This document shows, piece by piece, positions 1 to 6,831 of a stretch of DNA of 10,972 bases. The position numbers were made by a program, and so were the translations under genes. The notes beneath the pieces are model-generated. The model saw only the letters and a list, made by a program, of their open reading frames with translations. It ran no database searches and was not told the origin of the DNA. Origin of the DNA: JADKBO01 sp037968395 (GTDB lineage Bacteria; Bacteroidota; Bacteroidia; Chitinophagales; Saprospiraceae); assembly GCA_037968395.1 (NCBI GenBank), contig JBBKVK010000204.1:1-10972 (forward strand), written 5' to 3'. The number at the start of each line of letters is the position of its first letter. Position 1 is the stretch's first letter.

Positions 1-582
1 CTTTGCGAATGTAAAGGCATCGATCTACTTAAGAATGATTGCCAAGAGATTAGCCTCATATTAGGAGACAGTATTTTATATACAGAAGTATATTCTGCCA
101 TACAAGATGTGAGCTCTACAAGCACCATTGATCAGAATAGTTTTGTAGGCTTTGTAGCAGGAGAATCCATTATACTAGAAGTAGGGTTTGAAACTCAACC
201 AAACACAAATTTTATAGCGAGCATAGATACTTGTGAGCAGGCTCCAACAGGGCGATTACCCAATGGATTGACTCAAACCACCACACAAAAGATAGCATAC
301 AAAAAAACAGAAACACTTGAGGTCATACCCGTCATTGGTACAACGCAACAAATAATTAGTTTCTACTTGGATAATCCCACCAATGTAAAACTAGAAATCA
401 TTGACAAAGACAATAAGGTTGCATCAGAAATCATTCACCATGATTACAAAAACAAAGGATACTACTTCAAGCGATTGAAGACAAATAAGCTGCCAGATGG
501 TCTCTACACTATTAAGTTGACTACTCCTCAAAAGGTAGAAATCAAAAAAATGAGGGTAGGAGAGATTGTCGTTGATAAGTGA
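1..582 (+). CDS. C-terminal part of a secreted protein with 3-coathanger-type region and T9SS sorting domain
   Basis: The frame is open from the first base of the window, so this is the 3' end (193 residues) of a longer gene. The GTG at 109 is not a credible start because the frame continues upstream with homologous-looking sequence. Residues about 29-78 (EVYSAIQDV...VAGESIILEVGF...NFIASIDTC) match the pattern of the 3-coathanger stack region common in large exported Bacteroidota proteins: an I/V-rich strand, AGExIxLxxGF, then FxAxIxxC. Residues about 120-187 (FYLDNPTNVKLEII...LPDGLYTIKL...KVEIKKMRV) look like a type A C-terminal sorting domain, which the type IX (Por) system recognises and usually cleaves during export to the cell surface. 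The N-terminal functional domain lies outside the window, so its activity cannot be told. A short tail (GEIVVDK) follows the usual end of the domain. Family assignment is by pattern recognition. Confidence 0.75.
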   Translation, partial: LCECKGIDLLKNDCQEISLILGDSILYTEVYSAIQDVSSTSTIDQNSFVGFVAGESIILEVGFETQPNTNFIASIDTCEQAPTGRLPNGLTQTTTQKIAYKKTETLEVIPVIGTTQQIISFYLDNPTNVKLEIIDKDNKVASEIIHHDYKNKGYYFKRLKTNKLPDGLYTIKLTTPQKVEIKKMRVGEIVVDK

Positions 583-694
583 CCATAGGAATCAGCAGTG
601 GTAACTCCGAAGTTAGAAGATGGAAGGGTGGAGGTAATTTAATTCGAAATATGTATTAGAAAATTTTTTCAATCTTAAAACATCTTCAAAATAA

Positions 695-927
695 GGCGCA
701 AGTTCGATTTTGTTCCTTTCCCGCAGACATCTTTGCATGCAAAGATGTCTGACTTCACCAATCACTCCTCCTACTTGCGGGGTGATTCGTACGTTTCATT
801 TCAGCCAGAAGCAATGCATATGGCTTCAACAGATTCATTTACCATCTCGTTGTGCGCCGTACAAATAGATGATTCAGTCAGGAAATTTGCTAATTTTCTT
901 GCTCTTTCAACCCTCGTAACGAAGAGC
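695..927. other. Segment rich in inverted repeats; possible structured RNA or mobile-element remnant
   Basis: Several complementary pairs are visible: GGCGCA 695-700 with TGCGCC 853-858; CGCAAGT 697-703 with ACTTGCG 773-779; CCCGCA 720-725 with TGCGGG 776-781; the palindrome 724-751; AATCACTCC 760-768 with GGGGTGATT 779-787 (one G-T pair); GAAGC 808-812 with GCTTC 823-827; GCTCTT 901-906 with AAGAGC 922-927. Some of these are mutually exclusive, as in RNAs with alternative folds. The sequence is not one I recognise as RNase P RNA, tmRNA, SRP RNA or a group II intron. A decayed mobile element is equally possible. Strand is undetermined. Confidence 0.35.
724..751. repeat. Perfect 28-bp palindrome
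   Basis: The half-site CAGACATCTTTGCA is followed directly by its exact reverse complement TGCAAAGATGTCTG, with no spacer. As RNA it could form a hairpin, with the central bases forced into a loop. There is no T-tract next to it, so it is not an ordinary intrinsic terminator. A 14-bp perfect half-site is much longer than chance would give in a window of this size. Confidence 0.85.
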
Positions 928-1030
928 TAATTCGTCATCTAAGTTGAATTTATTTGGGCATTATGATGGTATATTTTTTTAAAATACAAACTATTTATAA
1001 ACAATTTCTATGCGAATAAGATTATACTTC

Positions 1031-1038
1031 TATATTTG
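1031..1038 (+). promoter_or_regulatory. Probable his operon promoter, -7 element
   Basis: TATATTTG matches the Bacteroidota sigma-A -7 consensus TAnnTTTG at every defined position. Transcription would start roughly at 1043-1047, some 11-15 bases before the leader peptide start at 1058, which fits an attenuated operon. No good -33 TTTG/TTG box stands at the expected distance upstream; TTTC at 1005-1008 is the nearest weak candidate. The call rests on the -7 box and its position. Confidence 0.6.
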
Positions 1039-1057
1039 CATTAGAAATTTAACGAAA

Positions 1058-1120
1058 ATGATTTTTAGAAATTTACATCATCATCTCCATCATATATGTC
1101 CTCAGGCGTATTTATTTTGA
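1058..1120 (+). CDS. hisL: his operon leader peptide
   Basis: This 20-codon reading frame (MIFRNLHHHLHHICPQAYLF, stop TGA) has five histidine codons in a run of six at 1076-1093, all CAT. It starts about 20 bases after a -7 promoter box and is followed by an intrinsic terminator and then hisG. Five His residues in 20 is the signature of a regulatory leader peptide whose translation senses charged tRNA-His. The peptide itself is not expected to have a function. No Shine-Dalgarno sequence precedes it, only A-rich sequence (AACGAAA), as is usual in Bacteroidota. The analogous enterobacterial hisL has seven consecutive His codons. The interruption by Leu at codon 10 is mild. It is conspicuous by codon content and position rather than by sequence similarity to a known leader. 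Confidence 0.88.
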   Translation: MIFRNLHHHLHHICPQAYLF

Positions 1121-1156
1121 TATGAGTTAAATTACAAAATATATAAGATCGTCTGA
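1102..1156 (+). promoter_or_regulatory. his attenuator antiterminator pairing
   Basis: TCAGGCG at 1102-1108, inside the leader peptide frame, is complementary to CGTCTGA at 1150-1156 (seven pairs, one G-U). The second segment is also the 5' arm of the terminator, so the two structures exclude each other. A ribosome stalled on the His codons (1076-1093) would leave 1102-1108 at least partly free to pair, allowing readthrough into hisG. A ribosome reaching the stop codon at 1118-1120 would cover 1102-1108 and let the terminator form. The logic is that of classical amino-acid attenuation. The pairing was found by eye, not by energy calculation. Confidence 0.72.
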
Positions 1157-1176
1157 ATAATCAGACGGTCTTTTTT
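1145..1176 (+). terminator. Intrinsic terminator of the his attenuator
   Basis: A 12-bp stem pairs 1145-1156 (AAGATCGTCTGA) with 1161-1172 (TCAGACGGTCTT), with one G-T wobble and a four-base loop ATAA. The run of six T lies at 1171-1176. It lies 24 bases after the leader peptide stop codon and 60 bases before hisG, so it would end transcription before the structural genes when histidine is plentiful. Confidence 0.9.
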
Positions 1177-1236
1177 GGTTTAAAAACCTACCTCCGATTA
1201 TTCAGATATTTTTCACCACAGAAAAATTAGTGAATA

Positions 1237-2094
1237 ATGAATAAACTTAAAATTGCTATCCAAAAGAGTGGTAGACTAAACCAAAAAAGCCTTGATCTCT
1301 TTGCCCAATGTGGCATCAGTATATCAAATGGAGATCGTAAATTGGTAGGAGAATCAAAGACCTTTCCGATACAATCCTTATTCCTTCGAGATGACGACAT
1401 ACCTCAGTACGTAGAGCAAGGTGTGGCCGATCTAGGAGTATTGGGCCTCAACGAGGTCTTAGAAAAAGGGAAGAATATTAAAGTACTTAGGTCATTGGGG
1501 TTTTCTAACTGCAGATTGTCTCTAGCTGTTCCCAAAGAATCAGAGTATAAAGGAATACAGTCTTTAAATGGTAAACGAATAGCGACAAGTTACCCAAATA
1601 TCTTGCAGCAATACTTACTTGATAACCATATTGAGGCACAGATCGAGGAACTATCCGGGTCTGTAGAAATTGCCACAGGCATTGGGTTAGCTGATGCTAT
1701 CTGTGACCTCGTGAGTACTGGGAGTACCTTGCTGATCAATGGGTTGGTAGAAGTAGAATGCATTTTGCAAAGCCAAGCGGTCTTGGTGAGTAACAATGAT
1801 TTATCTGCAGAAAAGCAAGACCTCATTGATCGACTTTTGTTCCGGCTAGATGCGGTCTCCGCAGCAAAAGAAAATAAGTATGTGCTCTTAAATGCCCCTA
1901 ACGATAAAGTAGCAGAAATCGTCAAGATATTGCCTGGAATGCGAAGTCCTACTGTATTGCCACTCTCTACCCTTGGCTGGAGCAGTCTCCATTCCGTAAT
2001 AAATGAATCAGAATTTTGGGATAAAATCGATGCTTTAAAAATAGCGGGAGCTGAAGGAATACTTATTGTACCTATTGAAAAAATGATCTTATGA
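1237..2094 (+). CDS. hisG: ATP phosphoribosyltransferase, long form
   Basis: This enzyme makes the first committed step of histidine synthesis, joining ATP and PRPP to give phosphoribosyl-ATP in the cytoplasm. The 285-residue length is that of the long-form enzyme, which carries its own regulatory domain and needs no HisZ. The N-terminus (KIAIQKSGRL) and the segment at residues 64-76 (ADLGVLGLNEVLE) are typical. Residues about 138-165, with SGSVEIATGIGLADAICDLV and STGSTL, form the PRPP-binding motif. Residues about 212-285 (YVLLNAP...LPLSTLGW...EGILIVPIEKM) fit the ACT-like C-terminal domain through which histidine inhibits the enzyme. The ATG start follows A-rich sequence without a Shine-Dalgarno. 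It is the first gene after the attenuator, and its stop overlaps the hisD start (ATGA). Regulation is therefore likely twofold: attenuation of transcription and feedback on the enzyme. Confidence 0.97.
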   Translation: MNKLKIAIQKSGRLNQKSLDLFAQCGISISNGDRKLVGESKTFPIQSLFLRDDDIPQYVEQGVADLGVLGLNEVLEKGKNIKVLRSLGFSNCRLSLAVPKESEYKGIQSLNGKRIATSYPNILQQYLLDNHIEAQIEELSGSVEIATGIGLADAICDLVSTGSTLLINGLVEVECILQSQAVLVSNNDLSAEKQDLIDRLLFRLDAVSAAKENKYVLLNAPNDKVAEIVKILPGMRSPTVLPLSTLGWSSLHSVINESEFWDKIDALKIAGAEGILIVPIEKMIL

Positions 2095-3380
2095 TACCCG
2101 TACTCAAATACCCACCAAAAGAAACTTGGTTAGACTTGTGCCAAAGGCCTTCATATGATAATACATCTATTGAATCTACGGTCAACGGCATCATGCAAGC
2201 TGTAAAAGTGGATGGTGATGCAGCCTTGATCAATTATACCAAGGTATTAGACAAGTGTGAATTGGTAAACGGACTTCAAGTTACCGTGGCTGAAATAGAA
2301 GGAGCATCCCTTTCCATTTCCTCAGAATTGAAAAGAGCCATCGATCAAGCATATGCCAATATCTTTCAATTTCACCAGTCTCAGATAGAAACCATCAAAA
2401 TAATAACGACTATGAATGGGGTGTCTTGTTGGCGAGAATCACGACCGATCGAAAAAGTAGGATTATACATCCCTGGAGGTTCTGCACCCCTATTTTCTAC
2501 CGTACTTATGCTTGGCATACCTGCTAACATTGCTGGCTGTGCGGAGGTTATAATGTGCAGTCCTCCTCAACCGAATGGTAGCATACACCCTGCTACCTTA
2601 TATGCTGCTTGGAAAGTTGGTATATCTAAAATATACAAAGTAGGGGGAGCTCAAGCCATAGCGGCTATGGCTTTTGGTACGGCCACGATTCCTAAAGCCT
2701 ACAAACTTTTTGGGCCCGGCAATCAATATGTCACCGAAGCTAAAATGCAAGCTCAAAGTATGGGCCTAGCCATAGATATGCTTGCTGGTCCAAGTGAAGT
2801 ATTAATCATTGCAGATGCAAGTAGTAATGCAGCGTATATAGCGGCAGATTTATTGGCCCAATTGGAGCATGGTACCGATAGTCAAGCAATACTGCTTACA
2901 GATGCACTCGACAAAGCACAAGAAGTACAAGCTGCTCTACAGATCCAATTGCAGGTTTTACCCAGAAAAAAAATTATTGAGCAATCTGTGAAAGGGAGCA
3001 AGCTAGTAGTACTTCCATCTATAGATGATTGTGTAGCATTTAGCAACGAATATGCGCCAGAACATTTGATACTTGCCTTAGGAAATGCTAACGACTACAA
3101 AACACAGATCGTCAATGCAGGCTCTGTATTTGTAGGAGAATTAAGCTGTGAAAGTCTTGGAGATTATGCAAGTGGTACAAACCACACCTTACCAACCAAC
3201 GGATATAGCAAGGCTTACAGCGGCGTTTCCGTAGATAGTTTTATCAAGAAAATCACGTTTCAAGAAATCACAAATAAAGGTATGCTAGCGATTGGTCCTA
3301 TCGTAGAGACGATGGCATCCGCAGAAGGACTGCAGGCACATAAGAATGCCGTCTCTATCAGATTAAATGCTTTAAAATGA
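2091..3380 (+). CDS. hisD: Histidinol dehydrogenase
   Basis: This zinc enzyme oxidises L-histidinol to L-histidine in two NAD-dependent steps, the last reactions of the pathway. The 429 residues match the family length. Clear motifs are VGLYIPGGSAPLFSTVLM (123-140), KVGGAQAIAAMAFGT (183-197), FGPGNQYVTEAK (207-218) and DMLAGPSEVLIIAD (229-242). The residues expected to hold zinc are Q257 and H260 (LLAQLEHG), D358 (LGDYASGTNHTLPT) and H417 (AEGLQAHKNAVSIR). The catalytic pair is E324-H325 (NEYAPEHLIL). All align with the E. coli residues at an offset of two, so the enzyme looks fully functional. Its start overlaps the hisG stop by four bases and its own stop overlaps the hisC start by four bases, suggesting translational coupling. 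Confidence 0.98.
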   Translation: MIPVLKYPPKETWLDLCQRPSYDNTSIESTVNGIMQAVKVDGDAALINYTKVLDKCELVNGLQVTVAEIEGASLSISSELKRAIDQAYANIFQFHQSQIETIKIITTMNGVSCWRESRPIEKVGLYIPGGSAPLFSTVLMLGIPANIAGCAEVIMCSPPQPNGSIHPATLYAAWKVGISKIYKVGGAQAIAAMAFGTATIPKAYKLFGPGNQYVTEAKMQAQSMGLAIDMLAGPSEVLIIADASSNAAYIAADLLAQLEHGTDSQAILLTDALDKAQEVQAALQIQLQVLPRKKIIEQSVKGSKLVVLPSIDDCVAFSNEYAPEHLILALGNANDYKTQIVNAGSVFVGELSCESLGDYASGTNHTLPTNGYSKAYSGVSVDSFIKKITFQEITNKGMLAIGPIVETMASAEGLQAHKNAVSIRLNALK

Positions 3381-4426
3381 ACAGAAACATCCAACAACTA
3401 GTGAGGCCTAGTATCCTGAATCTCAACCCGTACAGCAGTGCTCGAGACGAATTTGAAGGAGAAGCAGATATCTATTTAGACGCCAATGAAAGCCCTTTTG
3501 GAAAATTCAATAGGTACCCTGACCCTATGCAAAATAGGCTCAAGGAACGATTAGCTGGTATGAAAGGAGTCGATTTAGATCAGTTGTTTTTAGGTAATGG
3601 CAGTGACGAATGCATTGACTTGTTGTTTAGAATATTTTGTGTGCCAGGTGTAGATAAAGCACTTACCTTTGTGCCTACATATGGCATGTATGAGGTTTCT
3701 GCTGGGATAAACAATGTAGCGTTGCTCAAGCTCCCGCTCAATCAAGATTTTAAAATAAATGAAGGCGATATACTGCCATATCTCTCTGAGCACAGCCTAA
3801 AAATCATTTTCTTGTGTTCTCCCAATAACCCAACAGGCAATCTGATCGCTCAAGAGTCCGTCACTTATATACTTGACCATTTTGATGGAATCGTTGTCAT
3901 CGATGAAGCCTATATAGATTTCGCAGATACGGCATCTTGGACAACTAAAATATCAGAATATGATCATCTAGTAGTCCTTCAAACTTTGTCTAAAGCCTAT
4001 GGTATGGCAAATCTCAGAATCGGTATGGCCATGAGCAGCCCTGAGATTATAAAACTGCTCTGCAAAGTAAAACCTCCCTATAACATCAGTGGATTAGTGC
4101 AAGCCACCGCTTTGGATCTCCTAGAAAATAGTGTAAGACATGCTAAAAACACCACACTTATCATCTCAGAACGATCCAAATTGGTCCGTAAACTCATCGC
4201 TTTGTCATCCATTACAAAGGTGTATCCATCAGAAGCCAATTTTGTATTGGTAGAGCTGCAAAATGCTGTACAGAGATATGAAGCGCTACGAGAGATTGGC
4301 ATCATTGTTAGAAACAGGGTCCAAATAGTGGCTAACTGCCTCCGTATTACCATTGGCTCACCGGACGAAAACTCGGCACTTATAAAAGCATTACAATCAT
4401 TTGATAACGTAAAATTTGAAGATTAA
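3377..4426 (+). CDS. hisC: Histidinol-phosphate aminotransferase
   Basis: This PLP-dependent enzyme transfers an amino group from glutamate to imidazole acetol phosphate, giving histidinol phosphate. It is a fold-type I aminotransferase of 349 residues, the usual size. Visible landmarks are the substrate-end motif LDANESPFG (34-42), the cofactor phosphate loop GNGSDE (73-78), SPNNPTGN with N151, VVIDEAYIDF (173-182, with D176 for the pyridine nitrogen and Y179), the Schiff-base lysine K206 in TLSKAYGMANLRIG, and R214 nearby. The C-terminal arm contains the conserved EANFVLV and GIIVRNR segments, the latter with the carboxylate-binding type arginine. The gene overlaps hisD by four bases and is followed by a 28-base AT-rich gap, the largest inside the operon, before hisB. 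No promoter or terminator was seen in that gap. Confidence 0.97.
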   Translation: MNRNIQQLVRPSILNLNPYSSARDEFEGEADIYLDANESPFGKFNRYPDPMQNRLKERLAGMKGVDLDQLFLGNGSDECIDLLFRIFCVPGVDKALTFVPTYGMYEVSAGINNVALLKLPLNQDFKINEGDILPYLSEHSLKIIFLCSPNNPTGNLIAQESVTYILDHFDGIVVIDEAYIDFADTASWTTKISEYDHLVVLQTLSKAYGMANLRIGMAMSSPEIIKLLCKVKPPYNISGLVQATALDLLENSVRHAKNTTLIISERSKLVRKLIALSSITKVYPSEANFVLVELQNAVQRYEALREIGIIVRNRVQIVANCLRITIGSPDENSALIKALQSFDNVKFED

Positions 4427-4454
4427 ATCTCCTCATTCCTAAATAAATCAAAGT

Positions 4455-5546
4455 ATGCAAAAAATATTATTTATTGACAGAGATGGTACCATTATCCAAG
4501 AGCCTCCATTAGATTATCAGGTAGATCGTTTTGAAAAGTTGGCATTTCTGCCAGGAGCCATTAGTAACTTAAGTAGAATCGCTAAGGAATTGGACTATAA
4601 ACTAGTACTAGTAACAAATCAAGATGGACTTGGCACAGATGCATTTCCCGAAGAGACTTTTTGGCCAGTACATAATAAGATGCTCGAAATACTAGGAAGT
4701 GAAGGCATCGTTTTTGACGAAATATGCATCGATCGGTCTTTTGAAAAAGAGGGTTTACCCACAAGAAAACCGAATACTGGCATGTTGCAAAAGTATATCT
4801 ATGGACCGTACGACATGCTTCATTCTTTTGTACTTGGAGATAGAGCTTCTGATGTGCAATTGGCTGCCAATTTGGGTTGTAAATCCATCTACCTGGGACC
4901 TGATCAGGAGGTAGATGCTACATTGGTGTCAAACAATTGGTTTGAAATCTATAGGCACCTTAAAAGCATCCCAAGAAAAGCTACAGTCAATCGTAAAACA
5001 TCAGAAACCAATATCTCTGTAACGGTCAATCTTGATGGTCAGGGCCAAAGCGAGATCGCTACAGGTTTGGGGTTTTATGACCATATGTTAGAGCAAATCG
5101 CCAAGCATGGACATATAGATCTTATTGTAAAAGCAGAAGGAGACTTGCACATTGACGAACATCATACTGTCGAAGATACGGCAATCGCATTGGGTACTGC
5201 ATTCTATCAAGCGTTAGGCAGTAAAAAAGGTATCGAACGTTATGGTTTTTTATTACCCATGGACGATTGCTTGGCACAAGTGGCATTAGATTTTGGAGGC
5301 AGACCTTGGATAGAATGGGATGTAAACTTTGTGAGAGAAAAGATAGGAGATGTACCTACTGAAATGTTCTTTCACTTTTTTAAATCATTTTCAGACCATG
5401 CCCAGTGCAATCTTAATATAAAGGCAGAAGGTTTAAACGAACACCACAAGATAGAATCCATCTTCAAGGCATTTGCCAAAACTCTTAAGATGGCCGTAAA
5501 GCAAAATGGAGAATTCCAAATACCAAGTACCAAAGGCGTATTATGA
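4455..5546 (+). CDS. hisB: Bifunctional histidinol-phosphatase / imidazoleglycerol-phosphate dehydratase
   Basis: Two enzymes are fused. Residues 1-about 165 form a HAD-superfamily phosphatase: nucleophile motif FIDRDGT with D8 and D10, motif II VTNQDG (53-58), K105 in RKPNTGM, and GDRASD (128-133). It removes phosphate from histidinol phosphate. Residues about 174-363 form the IGP dehydratase, with the metal-binding motifs FYDHMLEQIAKHG (207-219), DEHHTVED (234-241), SDHAQCN (313-319) and NEHHKIES (328-335), and the C-terminal STKGVL. It makes imidazole acetol phosphate. The fusion matches enterobacterial HisB along its length. One difference: the cysteine/histidine cluster that binds structural zinc in E. 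coli (C-x-H-x5-C-x-C before RKP) is replaced by CIDRSFEKEGLPTRKP, keeping only one cysteine. From memory this is common in Bacteroidota HisB. The stop overlaps hisH by four bases. Confidence 0.97.
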   Translation: MQKILFIDRDGTIIQEPPLDYQVDRFEKLAFLPGAISNLSRIAKELDYKLVLVTNQDGLGTDAFPEETFWPVHNKMLEILGSEGIVFDEICIDRSFEKEGLPTRKPNTGMLQKYIYGPYDMLHSFVLGDRASDVQLAANLGCKSIYLGPDQEVDATLVSNNWFEIYRHLKSIPRKATVNRKTSETNISVTVNLDGQGQSEIATGLGFYDHMLEQIAKHGHIDLIVKAEGDLHIDEHHTVEDTAIALGTAFYQALGSKKGIERYGFLLPMDDCLAQVALDFGGRPWIEWDVNFVREKIGDVPTEMFFHFFKSFSDHAQCNLNIKAEGLNEHHKIESIFKAFAKTLKMAVKQNGEFQIPSTKGVL

Positions 5547-6121
5547 TAGCGATTATAAAATACAATGCAGGCAATATACAATCGGTCAAAAATGCCCTCA
5601 ATAGATTAGGGCAAGAGGTCATCGTGACAGACGACAAAGACATTATTCTCCAATCAGATAGGGTAGTGCTGCCCGGTGTAGGTGCGGCGAGTTCTGCGAT
5701 GGCAGATTTAAGCCGAAGTGGACTGGATGAGGTGATTAAGCAGATACAAAAGCCGTTTTTGGGCATTTGTTTGGGTTTACAGTTGCTTTGCAATCACAGT
5801 GAAGAGGGAGATACCCCATGTCTTGGGATTTTTGATGCGAAGGTAAAGCGATTTTCTACAGTTCAGAAAGTACCTCACATGGGATGGAATACGATCTATG
5901 ATTTGAAGTCTACCTTATTTGAAAACGTGCCAGAACCATCCGACGTTTATTTTGTCCACAGCTATTATGCGGAGTTATGTCAAGATACGGTAGGCACTTG
6001 TGATTACATCTTGCCCTTTAGTGCGGTACTCCAAAAAGACAATTATTATGCAACCCAATTTCATGTTGAGAAGTCTGCATCTATTGGCGAAAGAATACTT
6101 CAAAATTTTTTAGAGCAATGA
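5543..6121 (+). CDS. hisH: Imidazole glycerol phosphate synthase, glutaminase subunit
   Basis: This class I glutamine amidotransferase hydrolyses glutamine and channels ammonia to HisF, with which it forms the IGP synthase complex. At 192 residues it has the normal length. The triad is visible: C76 in the nucleophile elbow FLGICLGLQLL, and H174 and E176 in TQFHVEKS. The oxyanion-side motif VVLPGVGA (41-48) and the segment VPHMGWN (110-116) are also present. The usual QFHPEKS reads QFHVEKS here, a change of the proline next to the catalytic pair. It is conservative in position and does not touch the triad. It overlaps hisB upstream and hisA downstream, each by four bases. HisF lies one gene further on, so the partner subunits are co-transcribed. 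Confidence 0.97.
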   Translation: MIAIIKYNAGNIQSVKNALNRLGQEVIVTDDKDIILQSDRVVLPGVGAASSAMADLSRSGLDEVIKQIQKPFLGICLGLQLLCNHSEEGDTPCLGIFDAKVKRFSTVQKVPHMGWNTIYDLKSTLFENVPEPSDVYFVHSYYAELCQDTVGTCDYILPFSAVLQKDNYYATQFHVEKSASIGERILQNFLEQ

Positions 6122-6831
6122 GAATAATACCAGCAATAGACATCATCGGTGGCAAATGTGTAAGACTCACCAAAGGAGATTACCAGAGTATGAAAATCTA
6201 TAACGAAGATCCTTTAGAAGTCGCAAAGGCCTTTGAAGATCATGGCATACACTACTTGCATTTGGTCGATTTAGATGGCGCAAAAGCTAAAAGTGTCGTT
6301 AATTATGCTGTTTTGGATACCATCTGCAGTCATACAAGCTTGCATGTTGATTTCGGTGGAGGCGTAAAAGCAGCTATAGACTTTCAGAAAGTATTTGACC
6401 ACGGAGCCAGTCAAATTACAGGCGGTAGTATTGCGGCAAAAGATCGTGGTCTGTTTTTGAACATGCTAGATAAATATGGACCGAGCAAAATCATTTTAGG
6501 GGCAGATGCAAAAGATAAAATGATTGCGACCGATGGATGGGAGGAAGCTACTACCCTCAATGTCTTGGATTTCATATCCAATTATTTAAAGGAAGGTATT
6601 CGATATGTGATCTCAACTGATATTGACAAAGATGGCATGCTCATTGGTCCATCTTTTGAATTGTATAAAGAGATTCTAGCATTAGAAAACGTAAAATTGA
6701 TAGCTAGTGGTGGCGTAACTACTATTGAGGATTTAGTAGCATTGAAAGTCATAGGATGTGCGGGAGCAATTGTAGGAAAAGCCATCTATGAAGGGCATAT
6801 TTCATTAAAAGAATTAGCTAAATTATGTTAA
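6118..6831 (+). CDS. hisA: Phosphoribosylformimino-5-aminoimidazole carboxamide ribotide isomerase
   Basis: This (beta/alpha)8-barrel enzyme opens the ribose ring of ProFAR by an Amadori rearrangement, giving PRFAR for HisF. It has 237 residues, close to the family norm. The start MRIIPAIDIIGGKCVRL carries the catalytic base D8, and the second catalytic aspartate is D130 in IILGADAKD. Phosphate-binding glycine motifs are FGGGV (79-83), IASGGV (195-200) and AIVGKAIYEG (217-226), placed as expected in the half-barrel repeat. STDIDKDGML (167-176) is the usual strand 6 segment. It overlaps hisH by four bases and shares seven bases with hisF, whose ATG lies inside the hisA codons just before its stop. 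Confidence 0.97.
   Translation: MRIIPAIDIIGGKCVRLTKGDYQSMKIYNEDPLEVAKAFEDHGIHYLHLVDLDGAKAKSVVNYAVLDTICSHTSLHVDFGGGVKAAIDFQKVFDHGASQITGGSIAAKDRGLFLNMLDKYGPSKIILGADAKDKMIATDGWEEATTLNVLDFISNYLKEGIRYVISTDIDKDGMLIGPSFELYKEILALENVKLIASGGVTTIEDLVALKVIGCAGAIVGKAIYEGHISLKELAKLC

Larger units (their letters stand above)
583..1030. other. Intergenic region without a convincing gene
   Basis: This 450-base stretch separates the secreted-protein gene from the his promoter. No clear terminator follows the stop codon at 580-582. The first ~110 bases are AT-rich and unremarkable. From about 695 to 927 the sequence is less AT-rich than its surroundings and rich in inverted repeats (described separately). Positions 940-1030 are AT-rich and form the upstream part of the his promoter. 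The plus frame is open to a stop at 928-930 but has only a TTG start inside the palindrome and no recognisable product. The minus strand is broken by stops. I see no tRNA or rRNA. Confidence 0.6.

Noticed and set aside
630..800. Minus-strand open frame through the palindrome
   Set aside because: It is short, lacks a convincing start and is limited by nearby stops. No family resemblance.
733..930. 65-codon frame on the plus strand between the secreted-protein gene and hisG
   Set aside because: It begins with TTG inside the palindrome, has no recognised domain, and lies in a region better explained by inverted repeats. The open frame extends upstream without a proper start.
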